Part shown: piece by piece, positions 1 through 12,304 of the stretch
How positions within the stretch are numbered: the stretch's first letter is position 1
How the letters are laid out: every line of letters begins with the position of its first letter
The notes under the pieces: generated by a model
What the model was told of the DNA's origin: nothing
The model's input: the letters and a program-made list of their open reading frames with translations, nothing else
Databases searched by the model: none
Program-made: the position numbers and the translations under genes
Assembly (NCBI GenBank): GCA_973895155.1
Contig: OZ316899.1
Span: 2,232,001 to 2,296,000 of the forward strand
From: Marsupella aquatica
Taxonomy: Eukaryota; Marchantiophyta
Direction of reading: 5' to 3'
DNA: 64,000 bases

Positions 1-1211
1 TTCGGCTGTCGCATCCAATTCTTCAGGGGTGTCATCGATGTCCTCCCCATTGTTTTCCTGATCTGCTTCCGCTACTACATTCCTCCCTTCTCTGCACTCC
101 CGAGCCAAATGGCCCCGCTTGTTGCACTTGAAGCAGTGGTAAGGTATGTTCTTGAATATTATCGGCTGCCAGATGACAATGTCATCCCTGATCCTTACAC
201 GAGCACTCTTTGGCAATTCTCGTTCAGTATCCCAGAGAATACAGGCTCTATCGTGGGGATAAGAGCTGTATTCAGCACCCTGAATGTAATGTAGCAGCTT
301 GCCCAAAGACTCCGCAATCTTGATACGGCACCCTTCCAGCACCAGAGCTCGAAAAGGGAGCTCAATCCATACAGGGAGCTTAGTAAACTTTTCAGCCCGA
401 ATGTCAAATGAGGGGTCCCAATGGAATGTGTATACCAGCTTGCGCTCAAGGAACCATGGTGCAGACGACAAGGCAAGGTCTCTGTGATCCGCATTTTCAA
501 AAACCACCAAGTAGAAGCTTTTTCCGACAAATTGATTTGTAGCACTGGCCCCTCAACCATCCATTCTTCAATCCATGCTCGAAACCCAGGTAACATAGGA
601 GTCCAATCCGTAAAGTAACATAGCATGCCGCAGTTGTATAATTGCCTGACATTGCACGCCGCTTCCTCAAGATTCCAGTCTACAGACGTAAACAACTTAG
701 TGCTCCAGTCTCCCTTTGAGTTCGCTGCGATTTCTTTTAGAATCGTAATACATTCCTCAGATACCTTCGTCCCCTCCTCTCCCTCCGAGTGTTCGCCCAC
801 ATCCACCTCCTTGATCCCCGGCTCAGCACTACGCCCTTGATGGGGACCAGATTCAATTCCCTTCGCGCCGCGGTCAGTTGTTGCCCGAGAGTGGATCCTC
901 GTGGAATTGCAGGTCTCCCATGTTGATGATGACAGCTCTGTGTCTTTTCCTTTACGTCCTTGATCAGAATTGTCAGATAGATCATAGGGCTCCTGCGCCT
1001 TATACTGCGGGCATCTGAAAGAGGAACCTAGAAAGCCTCTACCATTAGGGGGAGCTGCACTCCGAGAATCCTGTTTGCTAAATCGTTTGTTTGCCTCCCT
1101 AGCATGTGCACTTAGTCCTTCCTTGTTCCCCGGGGGAGCCAAGTCCGTGTGTCCACGCAGTTGTTCTGTCCTGTTCTTCCCTAACTCCGCCTCGGTTCCA
1201 ATGATTGACAT
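1..1211 (-). pseudogene. LINE (L1-type) ORF1 fragment, DUF4283-like region plus zinc knuckle
   Basis: This is the nucleic-acid-binding ORF1 protein of a plant L1-type LINE, reading leftwards and cut by the window edge. It starts at an ATG at 1211, with a polar, low-complexity N-terminal third. The middle (about 700-300) resembles the plant DUF4283 domain; a stretch reading FYLVVFENADHRD is typical of that family. Near 120-80 is a CCHC zinc knuckle, CFKCNKRGHLAREC, followed by an acidic tail that runs to base 1. The N-terminal part and the zinc-knuckle part lie in different frames and switch at about 550-560, so this copy carries a frameshift. The reverse-transcriptase ORF2 would lie left of the window. 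The family is known from LINE ORF1 proteins; assigning this copy is inference from motif order. Confidence 0.72.
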
Positions 1212-3419
1212 TACTTGGCTATGTCAGACAGTTAGATCAGAAAGTAAAACAGGGAGATGTCCCTTCTCACCTCCCACTTGAAGTAATCTCGAATGCCTGT
1301 ATCTCCCTGCAGATCTTCCACCTTGCTCCGTTGCAAACCCTTCTCTAGTTACTTTGTTGACTTCTTGTTTGGCCGAGTCTCCACTTTCACCACTTCCGCC
1401 CGTGCTCCTGCTTGCCCATAGGTTTTCGCAATCGATCCCTACGTCCAAACCTTTCTTACTTGCCTCCCCGTCCCTGTTTGAGGATTAAACTGCTCACCTT
1501 TTAAGAAGACAACGGTTTTGCCGTCCTGACCCTTACTCCCGATAGCCCTAATCCTACCTTTGTCATGCGCTCAACATTTCCTCAACCAAATCCAATAATG
1601 CTAATCGCAAACAGTAGGGAATCACGACCGTCATCTCCTTCCAGATTACCTAGTCAAACAGTGATCCAAAGTGATGACCCAGCCAAGAACATCCACCCTT
1701 CTCACGTCCGCTGGGCTCCTCAGTCCTCCTCAGTCCCCGGATCTTATTTAATGTAGGTTTAATTTGCACTCATTGTCTTTTTATTCCTTTACTATTCATA
1801 ATTTAATAGATTCTTTCCCCCTTTTCAATTTAAAAAGTCATTTGGTGAGGGTTTCCACTCGTTGCCCTTTCATTTGCTTACTATTCACTCTTTATTGAAA
1901 TCATATTTGGGATCATATTTTTCTATTTTTCAATAAAAAAGTTGATGTTTTCATGTTTTCACTCTATCTCCATTTATTTATTTTTCTCTTTGGCTCAGTC
2001 CAAGAATAATTAAAATCAGATTCCTTTTTTGGGTGATTTTTTTTAATTGCGCAAAGTCAAATGGCAGGTCTAATTTGCAACATATATTTCAAAAGACCAC
2101 ATATGCAATATTGCGTAAACAATCCTAGTGGCCAGGTGAATATATATATGTTAGAACCCTCTTCCCCCAATATCAATAGGTCAAAACTTGCTAGCCAATG
2201 ATATAATATATCCTTCAAGCATACAATACCTTGGATCATTGAGAAAAAACCAACTCGGGCCAAATGGGGAAACGCAAGAGAGAAGAGGGTATGTGGAGCG
2301 GCTTGCTCTTGCTCAGCTCGGAACCTTTCCTTGAGCGCATAGATTGAAGCTTGCACCGCAAGCTATGGAAAGGTTGAGGGTTTTGCGGCTTGGCCCTCCA
2401 ATAGTTGAGTTGTGAGAGGGCGAGAAGCCCGGGCGAGAAGAAGACAAGAGCTCAAAGAGTTGGGATATACCAAGTCTTCTACGTGGTAATTGTCATTCAG
2501 CCTATTGGCCGTGATAGTTTGTTCCTGGTTTTCCAGTTTTGTTGTGGTGCTTTATGCTCAATTCATGATACGAGCAGTCAGCGGGCAGCAACAATGCAGA
2601 GCCGACAACCACTTTTGTGAGTGCTGCAAGGTGGGTTTTCTTTGCTTTCCTCTTCTATTCTTGGCTGTCAGTCTATTCTTCACCCCATCTCTTAATGCAT
2701 TTTTCTGCGCATCTTCTGTCTTTGGAATCCTTGCTGCGATAGGTCTTAGTAAGCGGAGAGGTGATCAATCAGGTCCCGGGTTTATCTCTTCCTTAGGTTT
2801 GTGTACGAGCCACGATCTGTATTTTGGGACAGTTTTGTATGGGAGATGCCGGGCAACATTTTAGGTCGGGAGATTGAGGTCATGATACACAGTGGAATAA
2901 CGTGGATTTGCCTACTGGGAGCTTTGATTTGCAGAGTTAAGCCTTTGAAAACATATTAAGCTTCTTCATTATTTCTTCCCCTGGTGTCACACTGTGCACA
3001 AAAAAATCTATGGAGAATTGCTGCCTTCTATAAATTGGTGGCAATATGAGGATAGTTCAGGACATGTTTGTGAATGCTCACTAGTGTAGCGATCAATTGG
3101 GATGATGTTTTTACAGCTTGAGTGTCCAATTCTCAAACTTCCTTCCTTAGCCTGCTTCATCTTGCAGAAGATTTGCTCTTCAACAAGTGAGTATGGCGTT
3201 CATCTTTTATCGTACTAATAAGGCGCTAATCATAGTAGGCGTGACTATTGAATAATATCAGGGCTCCAAAGAGTCGCCCGGGGCAGAGAAGAATGAAATT
3301 AAAGCTTGCAAGATAGTGTTTCAATATCCAAGAAAGACCCCTTGGCTTTGTCGTGGGTGACATCAAGAACATGTGTGTTTAGAATTCTCAATTCATACAA
3401 CAGTGCGATAGGAAATGGA

Positions 3420-3462
3420 AGGTTTCTATGTGCACTATGGCACATAGTGCACATAGAAACCT
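3420..3462. repeat. Perfect 20-bp inverted repeat with a 3-nt spacer
   Basis: The left arm at 3420-3439 (AGGTTTCTATGTGCACTATG) is exactly reverse-complementary to the right arm at 3443-3462, with GCA between them. Transcribed from either strand it would fold into a 20-bp hairpin. Pairing stops immediately outside the arms. It could be the tip of a small inverted-repeat element, a hairpin left by a repair event, or a small-RNA precursor. Nothing around it decides between these. Confidence 0.85.
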
Positions 3463-3653
3463 CCTGTCCGAATAGTTATCTATTGAATTCTTCTTGGATA
3501 GATTCAATTATTCAGTTCCCCAATTCCAAAGATTTCGTACACTGCCAATAAATTTTATCCATCCAGCATTGTAGAGTCGTTGGCAGACAGTCGTATTGTA
3601 CTAACTAGGTAGCAACGGTGTAGAGGAAATTAGGTAGGTGTTTCCAAGGTGGG

Positions 3654-4253
3654 TTGTGGTTTGATGAACGTGTCCAGTATCTTGTCGCTTCCTTTCCGCG
3701 TCCTCAATGCCCTTCTCCAATTTCAGCTGAAGCTTCAAGGACTTTGCTTAGAATTGTTCAAGATGGGAACTCGTGTGCAAACTTACGTTATAGAGGTGAG
3801 TCTGAACAGAGAAACTTTTATGCCAATGAGATAAACCCTCCGGAGAATGGTAAAGTTTTTGACCTGAGATTTGACAGAATGCAAAGTATCATCAACGACC
3901 AATGTTAGAATATAGGTGAACCCCTGATGGTCAGAATGTTCAATGTTTTTGTCCAGGACTATGATTTGCGGTGCACTTCATTTGGAGTACCTTGCTATAC
4001 TCATTCAACACGCAACTTTGAGTCTGAAGGCTGCACTACGTTGTTTGACAAAGATAAACTGAGACCCGAGGTTGAGAACAAGGAGCCAGATTTGAAGGTC
4101 GAGGAGGAGAATTTGGAAATAACTACAAAGAAGTGGAAGGGAGTTGTTGCCAAAGAAGCTGAGACATCAATGTACTCTTCTCTAGAGATCTTGACAAGGC
4201 TCACTACTGCCAATCTCAAAAATTATTCAAAGCTGAGGTATTTAATAAAGTAG
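3654..4253 (+). other. Possible coding remnants, not recognised
   Basis: Two open patches follow one another, 3654-3908 and 3927-4253, in different frames. The second has an amphipathic, Lys/Glu-rich composition (residues such as KVEEENLEITTKKW) that looks more like protein than random translation. I do not recognise a family. A short GT-AG intron or a frameshift could join them. They may be exons of a decayed gene, or chance. Confidence 0.2.
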
Positions 4254-4741
4254 ACAGTGTCGGCCCTGTAAGTTTTTTTGGAGCTGTTCACACATTTTTC
4301 TGTAACTTGCGCAAAATCTGCCCTGATCTTTCCCAATGTGCGTACATATATAGAGAATTTAATCTGAGGAACTTATAGGTTAGAAAATTGATCTAATGAT
4401 GGCGTTGGCTGTGGATCTGGAGATCCAAAAGGGTCTCAAAATAGAACAATCATCTTCTCTTTGCGAGTGCTATTGGCAATTATTCTTAGTTGATGATTTG
4501 ACATAAACCATGCAGCCAATTTCTTTTGGTTGACCGATGGGTCCCATCAACAAATGATAGTGATTGATTTCACGTTGTTCTGATCTATAGTGGGTAGAAG
4601 GGAGTCATTTAATTTGTCTTAGCAAATCTTGTGTAGGGTAAGCAGGGAGGATGGACTAGAGTAACAATAATCTTTCAACTGTGCAGACCACATGCAGCAT
4701 CTAGAACTGTATTGTGGAGCTAGAAGGAGTTTGACGAAACA

Positions 4742-5241
4742 AAAGTTAGAGATTTTGCTTTTCATCCAAAATTGGATACTATAGTTTCAGTGGGAGCGCT
4801 TTTAGAAATGCCTCCTAACACAGTCCGTTTCAAAGAGCTCAAGGATCAGGGAAAAAACGTGCCCTTCTTTGGTGAGTGTCAAATTTGATGGTGACAGGAT
4901 TCAGTTCGTTTTTTATTGCCCACCAGTGAATCTGATGACGTCGGTAACACAACGGGCCTTCCTTGCATCATTGCTTGCTTTTGCCATCACTAGAAGTGTT
5001 GTTTATGTCAATAATGGACTGCATTGTATGATTGGGTGTATCGATTGACTGTCCTGCTATCAACAAAGTAGCAGATGCTCCAACCAAGAAAGGTAATGTA
5101 CCTGTCCAGCTTAAACCTGATAATCATATTGATGTTGCTACTGGTGTGCGGTCAGGGCCTTCCGCCCATAGGATGACAATGAGTCCATCTGAGTATGGCA
5201 AAATTGGTAACCTAGCTACTTTGATGAACTCTTCTGGCTAG
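4742..5241 (+). other. Possible coding remnants, not recognised
   Basis: A patch near 4742-4885 reads plausibly as protein (for example DFAFHPKLDTIVSVGALLEM) and stops soon after a GT at about 4871. A second patch, ending with a stop at 5241, contains GNLATLMNSSG in a charged, well-mixed context. They could be two exons of one gene that begins in the 3654-4253 patches. No family was recognised and no continuous frame exists. Confidence 0.2.
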
Positions 5242-7865
5242 ACTCTAACTCAATTAATTAGAGAGGTCCCTGTGGGGGTCCCTGTTGTATTTATGTTTTG
5301 GCGGGCAAAATTGAACTGTATCTAGGCTTGGCTGCAAAGGGTGGGTTGTAGTTCAGAAAGTTAGGAATTAATGCCACAGATAAGGCTGCATGAAGGATTG
5401 CTGGCCCTAGACAAATAAATGTTAGAATGTGATTGTGTGAGATTTTTTTGGATATTTCAATGAAACCTTGCCTCCCCTTTTCATAGCAATAAAGAAATAA
5501 AAATTACTGAGGACAGGCGCATAAACCCCAATCCACAATTATCTTGAGCTATAGGTAACAACGTTTTTATGGTGGGATGGAATAGGAGAGCCAGAACCTG
5601 CAGCAGTGCCGGAAGTTCACATGCAACGGAGTGATATTCAGATTTTGTCAAACTGCCTTCAATCTAATTATGTCCACCATACACATCCCTGCACTGTGGA
5701 TACAGCCGAAGAATCAGCCTTTTGCTGAATTCTGTGTACACAACTAAATTCATGAGGTGAACAGACAAAACAAATTCTATTGGTATTTAATAATAATGGC
5801 TTGCATCTCTGTTAATTAAAGGCACAAAATGGGATTTTGCAGAACCTTTACTTCAGCCATTTGGTTTTCCAAGATGTGGTAAATTGTATTTGCATGGTAG
5901 GTGACGACACTTGAAGATACAAGATGCCAAGATGGTCCCCACCGAGGTCCCCACAGGGTAAAGCTTAGTTCACTAGGACCAACATATATTGACATGCGCT
6001 TGCACACTCCTTGCTTTGACTACATCGTAGTTCACTAAACAAAGAATAATTTAAACTGTGTCTTGGAAAATGTGCAATGCAACGTGAGTCTGCAGTATCT
6101 TTCTCCAATTGTGCTCAGTTGTGAATGTGTGGTGAATGCCAATTCCCATGCCCCTTTTTTGCTACCTTTGTCCTTTTGTATGTTTTCACCCAGATAGTCA
6201 GAGTACAATATTTAAATATTTTTGTGGTATTTTGTTCAGGTCAAACTTGTTTTGTCTCATATACAAACAGTGGAGTTTGTAGCTTGTATTGTTGGGTACT
6301 TCCTATCCTTGTTTTCCTCCAGTAATTAGAAGGACATCATATCACTGCCCTTTCTATGATTAATTTTATCTGCCAACCGTTATCCACTTGCAACTGCTAA
6401 AGATTCTGAGATTTTCCAATTATAAGTATTGCACACTTCACCTTATTTTGCATTTGCAGGCAGTAGGACATATCTTACCTTGGACTACTGGATCTCTCGA
6501 CAAGATCTTTTTCTAAATAGAAACTCCTTTCTTGGACATCAGTACTAGGCTGGTAATGTAATTCATTTTCAATTAAACCATTGAATATTTGTCTCTATAT
6601 TGCAAGGAAGGTGTGCTGGCTTTCTGTTTGGCAGGGATCTGAAACTGCTGTGTGATGAAAGGTGATGCGATGCAAACTACCAAGTGTGAACATGTCTTTA
6701 TTTTTTCAGGTGTGCTTTTCATCCTATATCCATTGTTAAGGTAATTCTCTGCAACCTTTGGAAAGATGCTGAGAAACTTAGTTGCCATTTGGCAATCTCT
6801 TGTCTTGGCTAAAATTTGTTATAAATCAATTCAAATGCAAGGAAAACATTTGGGGAGTATGTGACATATGCAGTATTAGGCAATTTTGATTTACGACAAC
6901 TCCAACATTTTAATCAAGCATATCTGGCCAATTTTTGTTGTTGGCAATCCGTGTGTGGGATTGGAACCTGGATGAGAATCACTTTAGACAATAGGCTTTT
7001 GTTCTTGGTCAAACTCAATTAGACTAGATCAGGCTAGAAGCTCTATACCAACTTCATCTTTGAAGCTGTCCCTATAAAGCCAAGAAGGACACTACTTTTT
7101 ATGTGGAGTTTTGACAAGGACTCACATGCTTTGTGAACTTTTGTTTAACATTACTTTTTTTTAACTCGTTGGCAGTGGTATGTTGGAAGTGAATTGTGTC
7201 AAAGGACGAGAGGATACAAGGTACCACTGGTCCCTGTGCCACCCTAGAAAAGGTGTTTTCCTTTCTCCAAAATTATTTGTTGGTCCTAGTCCCTTTGTTG
7301 GGTAACTTCTTGCATGTGCTGTTGCACTTCTGATTGATACTAGGTCCTTTGTTGACTAAGACCAGGATGACCATGTTGGCAATATTTCTGTTCAATGATT
7401 CAACTTGGTGACAGGAGGATATTTTTGAGAGACCAAGCCTTGACCTCAATGGTTGCAAGAAGTAGTTCAGGTACATGAAGCAACATAGGTGGTGTTTAGT
7501 TTGCTTGCACAGCATGAGTATATAGGCAATTCAAGTGAAGCTAATCAAGGTAAAGTGGTATCATCGTCTTCTAAACTTAGTACTACTATTGCATGTGATG
7601 CTTTCATTTTGGAATTCTGCTATATGAATCTGTAATGTGAACCAGGATGGTTGTCTAAAATTCTTGTTGCCTGTTTGTAAACAAGGAATTTTACGGTGCG
7701 AGCAAACAGGAGTTTTTGCTAGCGAGGCAGCATTGTTAGCGAGGCACATTTTATGGTCAAACTCACAACACATTAATGGAAAAAACGACCAAATTTCACT
7801 ATTTTCCCTCTCTCAAAGTAATGAAAGTGTTATAACTACGGAAATTCATGCATGATTGTCATATT

Positions 7866-7887
7866 GTGATGCCTAGACAGGAATCAC
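7866..7887. repeat. Hairpin at the 5' end of solo LTR H
   Basis: GTGATGCCT and AGGAATCAC can pair around the loop AGAC, with one G-A mismatch, starting at the second base of the LTR. LTRs A, B, F and G also begin with a hairpin although their sequences differ. Confidence 0.6.
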
Positions 7888-7979
7888 TCGGCCAGTTAAG
7901 TGGGTAAAGCAGGAATGCACCCTGGAAACATCTTAGTATAGGGACAAAACAAGGAAAATATAAACAATTAGGGGCAACT

Positions 7980-10900
7980 ATGGAACCCGGGCCGAGGCCT
8001 GAGGTAAGGACGCTGGGGGTGAAAACTCGATTAGGGTTAGGGCGCATTAAGTGTCGGCGGCTAGGAAGGATCAACGGGAGGAAGGACCGGAAGAGGAGAG
8101 GGGTAAGGAGCGCTTGCAGGAAATGGTGGCTCATTTGTGAGCACGAACTAGGCAGACGACTACGGGAGGCCAACTACTGTCAGCTGCTTAGGCAAGCACT
8201 CGGGGAGAGAGTAGATACCGACGATCGACCTAAGGAGGGTATGAGCAACGTCAATCAAGCGGCACATTTCTGGGGATGCCTGTTCGAACGGGCAACTGAG
8301 TACATCAAGACTTACGAGGACGAGGAATCAGAAAGGGCAGCTCGAGAATGGCAGGTGCTCGCTCGATTGTGGGAGCTGCAGAAGACGGCTTTCTTAGGAG
8401 GCAAACTCATCAAGGACGAGTTCTTGTGGACTCCTACTTCCAATCAGCTCGACGATCTTCTGTTTTGCAAAGACAACATCATCGGCATTCGAGACGCCAT
8501 CAAGAACTGCAACGACATACACTGGGAATTAAAGGGTAGCACGGAAAGGTGGACCCAGGCAACGGTGCTAGGAGAAACCTCCACGGCAACAGAGATGAAG
8601 AGGAAGGGAGCCGTCAACGATGAAGCCACCCCGGCAAAAAGAACGAGGTCGACGGCACCAAAGAAGCCAGCCGAGCAGCAGAGCAGGAGGCAGGGAGAAG
8701 CCGAAGAGGAGGAGGTCGATCCCATCAAGGCCATTCCAACCAGGGATGACACCTGGAAAGGCTGGGCGGCAACCCTACCGGTGGAGGTGCAACTACATTT
8801 TGCACGGGAGGAGGATGCATGCTTTACAGCCATGCAGACCAAGAAGTACCAAGGCTTCATGGCCGGATCCGGCTTAGAGGCCTTTGTAAGATTACCATGG
8901 CTGAAGCCGGAGGTGCCGGATTCAGACCTATTAGAATTCGTGGGGTCATGGGAACCCAAGACCAATTGCACGAGGATATATGCGAAGGATTTCTATCTTA
9001 CTCCCAAGGTGATTGCCGAAGTGTTTGGCTTGCCGATAGGCAATAAGACCAAAGTTGATACCAGGAAGACCTTGCCTGACAAGGAGTTCCGGTCGTTCCC
9101 CGGGCCATCAACGAAGAATGGCTTCTTCCGGAACACCTGCACCAACCCGCACATAGGAGAGATGATCGACTTCTTGAGGGTGACCATGCACTGTAACTTG
9201 CCGAGGGCAGAGATCGGCAAGGCACAGGTCTATCTGGCAGAGAGGCCAGACCCAAGCCGGGACTACAACGGGTACCTCCTCAACCAATTGAAGAAGATCT
9301 TAAAGGAGGAGCAGCAGGTAATCGGCATGGGGAGCGTGTCGCGGCTTGGCTATCACATGCCGCTGTTGTGCCGGTATGCCAGAGGTCAGACCTTTGCCCC
9401 AGTACTTCCCCTGCAGGTAAGGGCACCCGAGGAAGCTCCAGCACCGAGGCCGGTAGCAGAGAAGCCTCAACCACCTGTTAGCCCTACGATCGAGCAGGTG
9501 TTTAGGCCAAGGAAGGAAGACTTGCCGATGCAGCAACCAGGCATGCAGAATCTGCTGAAACTACTGGAGAAAGAAAGATCGGCATCGGCAACGACAACGT
9601 CAACGGCAACAATGCAGGACACTACTCCAGAGGTAGGCCTACACCGGCTTACAAGGGAAAACCCCTTTACTGGAGACAAGGAGAGAATCAGGCCAGAATC
9701 CAAGCCGGGTGTTCGAATGTACGTGGGAGTCTCAAGCTCTGAATTTGAGGCAGAATTGCCTGAAGTTCCTACCGACGAAGAGGAGAAGGAGAAGCCGGAA
9801 GTCCAAGAAGTAGAGGAGGCAGTGGAGGACGGCAGCCATGATAACTCCGGCTATGGGTCGGACCATCACGTTCCAGGAGTAAGGACCTGTGGCCGGTTTA
9901 TCCCCACACTTCCAAGGGTAGTACGAGGTGACCCCAACCAACAAAGTAGCCCTGAGTCTCCCCCACCAGATGTTGCTCCCCCGAGCTTTGACGGCATAAA
10001 ACAGACGGCGCAGGAATTTCAGGAGCGAATCAGGCAGGAAGAGGAGGCAGCCCTGGCTAGAGAAAAGGATTTGCCAGGAGGAGATTGGCCGGAGGACATC
10101 AAGCGGCTAGCCGAAAAAGGAAGCAAACCTCTAGCCACGATTGAAGAGATCCGCAAGACGGCTTGGGAGCAGAGGCCGCGGTGGATGATGCCGATGACTT
10201 CTACTTCCTCCACCTATGCTAAAGACAGAGCCATGGAGTACGGGGAGATGTGTGGAGAACTGGCGCTCAGCATCTTTGGGGAGGAGTTGGAGCAGGGACC
10301 CTTTTTCCAGAGGGAGATGTTGGAGAAGCGCCAATTAGAAGAAGCGGTGACCTTGGAAAGAAGCAAGAAGGATGAGGTCATCCGTCGGCTTAGGGAAAGG
10401 GAAGCCGAAATCAAGGACCTGAGGGTGGCCAAGAAAGCCCAAGATGAGCTGCGGATTAAGCGGCATGAGCTAAATATCATGCATGGCCAGTTGGATACCG
10501 CACAATCTGATAATCGAATGATCGAGAATCTACTGACGCGGACCCAAGGAGAGTTGGCCGATACGATCAAAGAGAGGGAGAAGTGGAAGCGAGAGCTGAG
10601 GAATGCAGAGGAGGCCCACATAACAGCCAACAGCCGGGCCATGGCGGAGACCCAAAGAAAGGAATGGGCGTTGAAGGGAGAGCTCGAGAAAATTCGCGGA
10701 GCCCTTGAGCAGAAGGAGGCCGAGTTGGGGAAATCCTATCAAGGGATTATGGCGCTGCAACAGGAGCTTGCGTCCCTGACGGCCAGCTTCAAGGCCGACC
10801 TAAGGGAGAAGGACGAGATGCTCGATCAGACTTACGCCAAGATGAACCAGATGGAGTCTGTCATCATTGTAGAGCTCGACAAGGAGCTAAGAGCAACCCG

Positions 10901-11633
10901 GGAGGAGAGGGCTACCTTGAAGAAAGAACTGGAGGAAGCCCACAGGGAACGGGAGGAAGCCCAAAAGGAACTAGAAGAGGCGCGCAAGGACCTGGATGAG
11001 ACCCAGGAGGAGTTGGAGGAAATCACGAGGAAGATGGAGAACCTCCAGCGGCGGGCCGACAACCAAACAGAGCGGCTGAAGAAACAAGCCGCAGTATTTA
11101 AGTGCTTGTCTTCATCAGGCCCAACTCCAATTGGGGCAACCAAGTTACCAGGAGTGGTACTGGCCGAAGAACAAGCCGCGCCACCTGCACCAGTGCCGGA
11201 AGTAAGTGGGAAGGGGAAGGGACCAGCTGCCGAACCAGAAAAGAAGAAGAAGCGGAAACCTTCAGGGTCAAGGAGTAATCCGACTCCACAGGCCGTGGTG
11301 ACCAAGGAGGTAGACCCAGCACCAACCTCCGACATGAACACGGCAATAGATCCCGCTATCATCAAAGGTGGGGATGGTGCGGCCCAAGCCGAACTACTCA
11401 GTAATGAGGCCGGTATCCCAAATCTGCCTCTTGAGCAGGCCGGGGAGACCATAGCCGAGGTTGAGGCCGTAGCCAAGAATGATTCCCGAGCCGATGCCGA
11501 TGGTGGACCCAGTCAGGCCGATGGAGAGTTGACTCAGTCAAGGGCAGGTAATCTGTCAGAAAACGAACCTACGGTAGTGGCTGAGGAGGAAGCGTTGGGG
11601 GCGTCCATTGAGGATCCACCACCGGTGTCGTGA
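7980..11633 (+). CDS. LTR-encoded 1217-aa protein, globular half plus long coiled coil
   Basis: This single unbroken frame fills most of solo LTR H. The ATG at 7980 is the first of the frame; an internal Met at 8241 (residue 88) begins the part shared with copies B, C and F (MSNVNQAAHFWGCL). Residues about 88-210 are globular, about 220 is a basic patch (KRTRSTAPKKP, nuclear-signal-like), and about 317-465 is a second conserved block with FGLPIG, NGFFRNTC, EIGKAQV and RLGYHMPLLCRYAR. A Pro/Thr/Glu-rich linker follows. Residues about 700-760 are conserved in C and F, about 775-1040 form a long Glu/Lys/Arg-rich coiled coil, and the tail is low-complexity with KKKKRKP. It has no catalytic, membrane or zinc motif that I recognise. 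Layout recalls the extra ORFs of Athila/Tat elements, but those lie outside the LTR. Function unknown. Confidence 0.85.
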   Translation: MEPGPRPEVRTLGVKTRLGLGRIKCRRLGRINGRKDRKRRGVRSACRKWWLICEHELGRRLREANYCQLLRQALGERVDTDDRPKEGMSNVNQAAHFWGCLFERATEYIKTYEDEESERAAREWQVLARLWELQKTAFLGGKLIKDEFLWTPTSNQLDDLLFCKDNIIGIRDAIKNCNDIHWELKGSTERWTQATVLGETSTATEMKRKGAVNDEATPAKRTRSTAPKKPAEQQSRRQGEAEEEEVDPIKAIPTRDDTWKGWAATLPVEVQLHFAREEDACFTAMQTKKYQGFMAGSGLEAFVRLPWLKPEVPDSDLLEFVGSWEPKTNCTRIYAKDFYLTPKVIAEVFGLPIGNKTKVDTRKTLPDKEFRSFPGPSTKNGFFRNTCTNPHIGEMIDFLRVTMHCNLPRAEIGKAQVYLAERPDPSRDYNGYLLNQLKKILKEEQQVIGMGSVSRLGYHMPLLCRYARGQTFAPVLPLQVRAPEEAPAPRPVAEKPQPPVSPTIEQVFRPRKEDLPMQQPGMQNLLKLLEKERSASATTTSTATMQDTTPEVGLHRLTRENPFTGDKERIRPESKPGVRMYVGVSSSEFEAELPEVPTDEEEKEKPEVQEVEEAVEDGSHDNSGYGSDHHVPGVRTCGRFIPTLPRVVRGDPNQQSSPESPPPDVAPPSFDGIKQTAQEFQERIRQEEEAALAREKDLPGGDWPEDIKRLAEKGSKPLATIEEIRKTAWEQRPRWMMPMTSTSSTYAKDRAMEYGEMCGELALSIFGEELEQGPFFQREMLEKRQLEEAVTLERSKKDEVIRRLREREAEIKDLRVAKKAQDELRIKRHELNIMHGQLDTAQSDNRMIENLLTRTQGELADTIKEREKWKRELRNAEEAHITANSRAMAETQRKEWALKGELEKIRGALEQKEAELGKSYQGIMALQQELASLTASFKADLREKDEMLDQTYAKMNQMESVIIVELDKELRATREERATLKKELEEAHREREEAQKELEEARKDLDETQEELEEITRKMENLQRRADNQTERLKKQAAVFKCLSSSGPTPIGATKLPGVVLAEEQAAPPAPVPEVSGKGKGPAAEPEKKKKRKPSGSRSNPTPQAVVTKEVDPAPTSDMNTAIDPAIIKGGDGAAQAELLSNEAGIPNLPLEQAGETIAEVEAVAKNDSRADADGGPSQADGELTQSRAGNLSENEPTVVAEEEALGASIEDPPPVS

Positions 11634-12290
11634 CGGTACAAGGGCGTCGTTCCTTTTAGGAAGGGCGGACGTGGAGGGAGGAGGCGTGAGTGGGCAGGGC
11701 GGGCGCTGATCTCCAAGTTTAGGGTTAGGATCAGGACCAGGAGCGGCCCTGACACTTAGCTTAGTGGGATTGCGGTTCCACTGGTAGGAGCAACACTTGT
11801 GCTCCTGCCTTGCTATACATAGGTAGATCCGGGCAAGTAGATTACTGTTAGGTAGATTAGGCTTACGCTGCAAAGAATTAGGCGGATCCACTACCAGGAT
11901 AAGTACCTGGGCAGCGGGGAGCTCAGGGCCTCTTCTTTAGCAAGTTTTTAGTTTGCACCAGCCGGGCTGGGATCAAGTAGTAAGGGAAGCTCTCGGTTAG
12001 TCATACAGTGACCCTTGTGTATATTCATGTTTCCTCATGCCTAAGAGCTGAATAGAGTTGGCCTCACGGCTTAGTTCGCAGAGCTTGTGTATGAGATGTA
12101 CTATTTGTATGGCAAGTGCATGGTATGACTCAGTCAGAAGGAGTCATTTTGCTATTTGTGTGTCGCATTAACTTGTGTGAAGAGTGCCCACATCAACTAA
12201 CAGAAGGAAGGAAAGTAAGCAGGGGAGTGAGAGTTGGATGTGTCGAGCTGAGAGAGGTCTTAGCGGCTTAACCAAGCCTATTGGGGATCA

Positions 12291-12304
12291 TTCCGGCGGC
12301 GGAA
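12291..12304 (+). promoter_or_regulatory. TTCCG/CGGAA hairpin near the 3' end of LTR H
   Basis: TTCCGGCGGCGGAA can fold with a TTCCG/CGGAA stem and is followed by CCAAACATACCT. The same block, with varied stem and loop bases but the same trailing AAATATACC-type sequence, occurs 115-270 bp before the LTR end in A and B, counting B without its insert, and in E-prime. Conservation between otherwise diverged LTRs suggests a role in the transcript start or leader. That role is inference. Confidence 0.45.

Larger units (their letters stand above)
1212..7859. other. Long AT-rich stretch without a clear gene
   Basis: I find no convincing gene across these 6.6 kb. Open frames are short and lie on both strands. 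Two plus-strand patches (3654-4253 and 4742-5241) read somewhat like coding sequence and are listed separately, and there is one perfect inverted repeat at 3420-3462. The rest shows no LTR, tRNA, rRNA or tandem array that I can see. It probably holds old host intergenic sequence or introns, with elements too decayed to recognise. Confidence 0.5.

Noticed and set aside
195-1211. One continuous 338-codon LINE protein
   Set aside because: The right part fits ORF1, but from about 550 leftwards the conserved domain and zinc knuckle are in another frame, so the continuous frame is an artefact of a frameshift.
10832-11476. 214-codon Ser-rich minus-strand frame within H
   Set aside because: It is the complement of the Glu/Lys-rich coiled coil, which gives long open antisense frames by composition.
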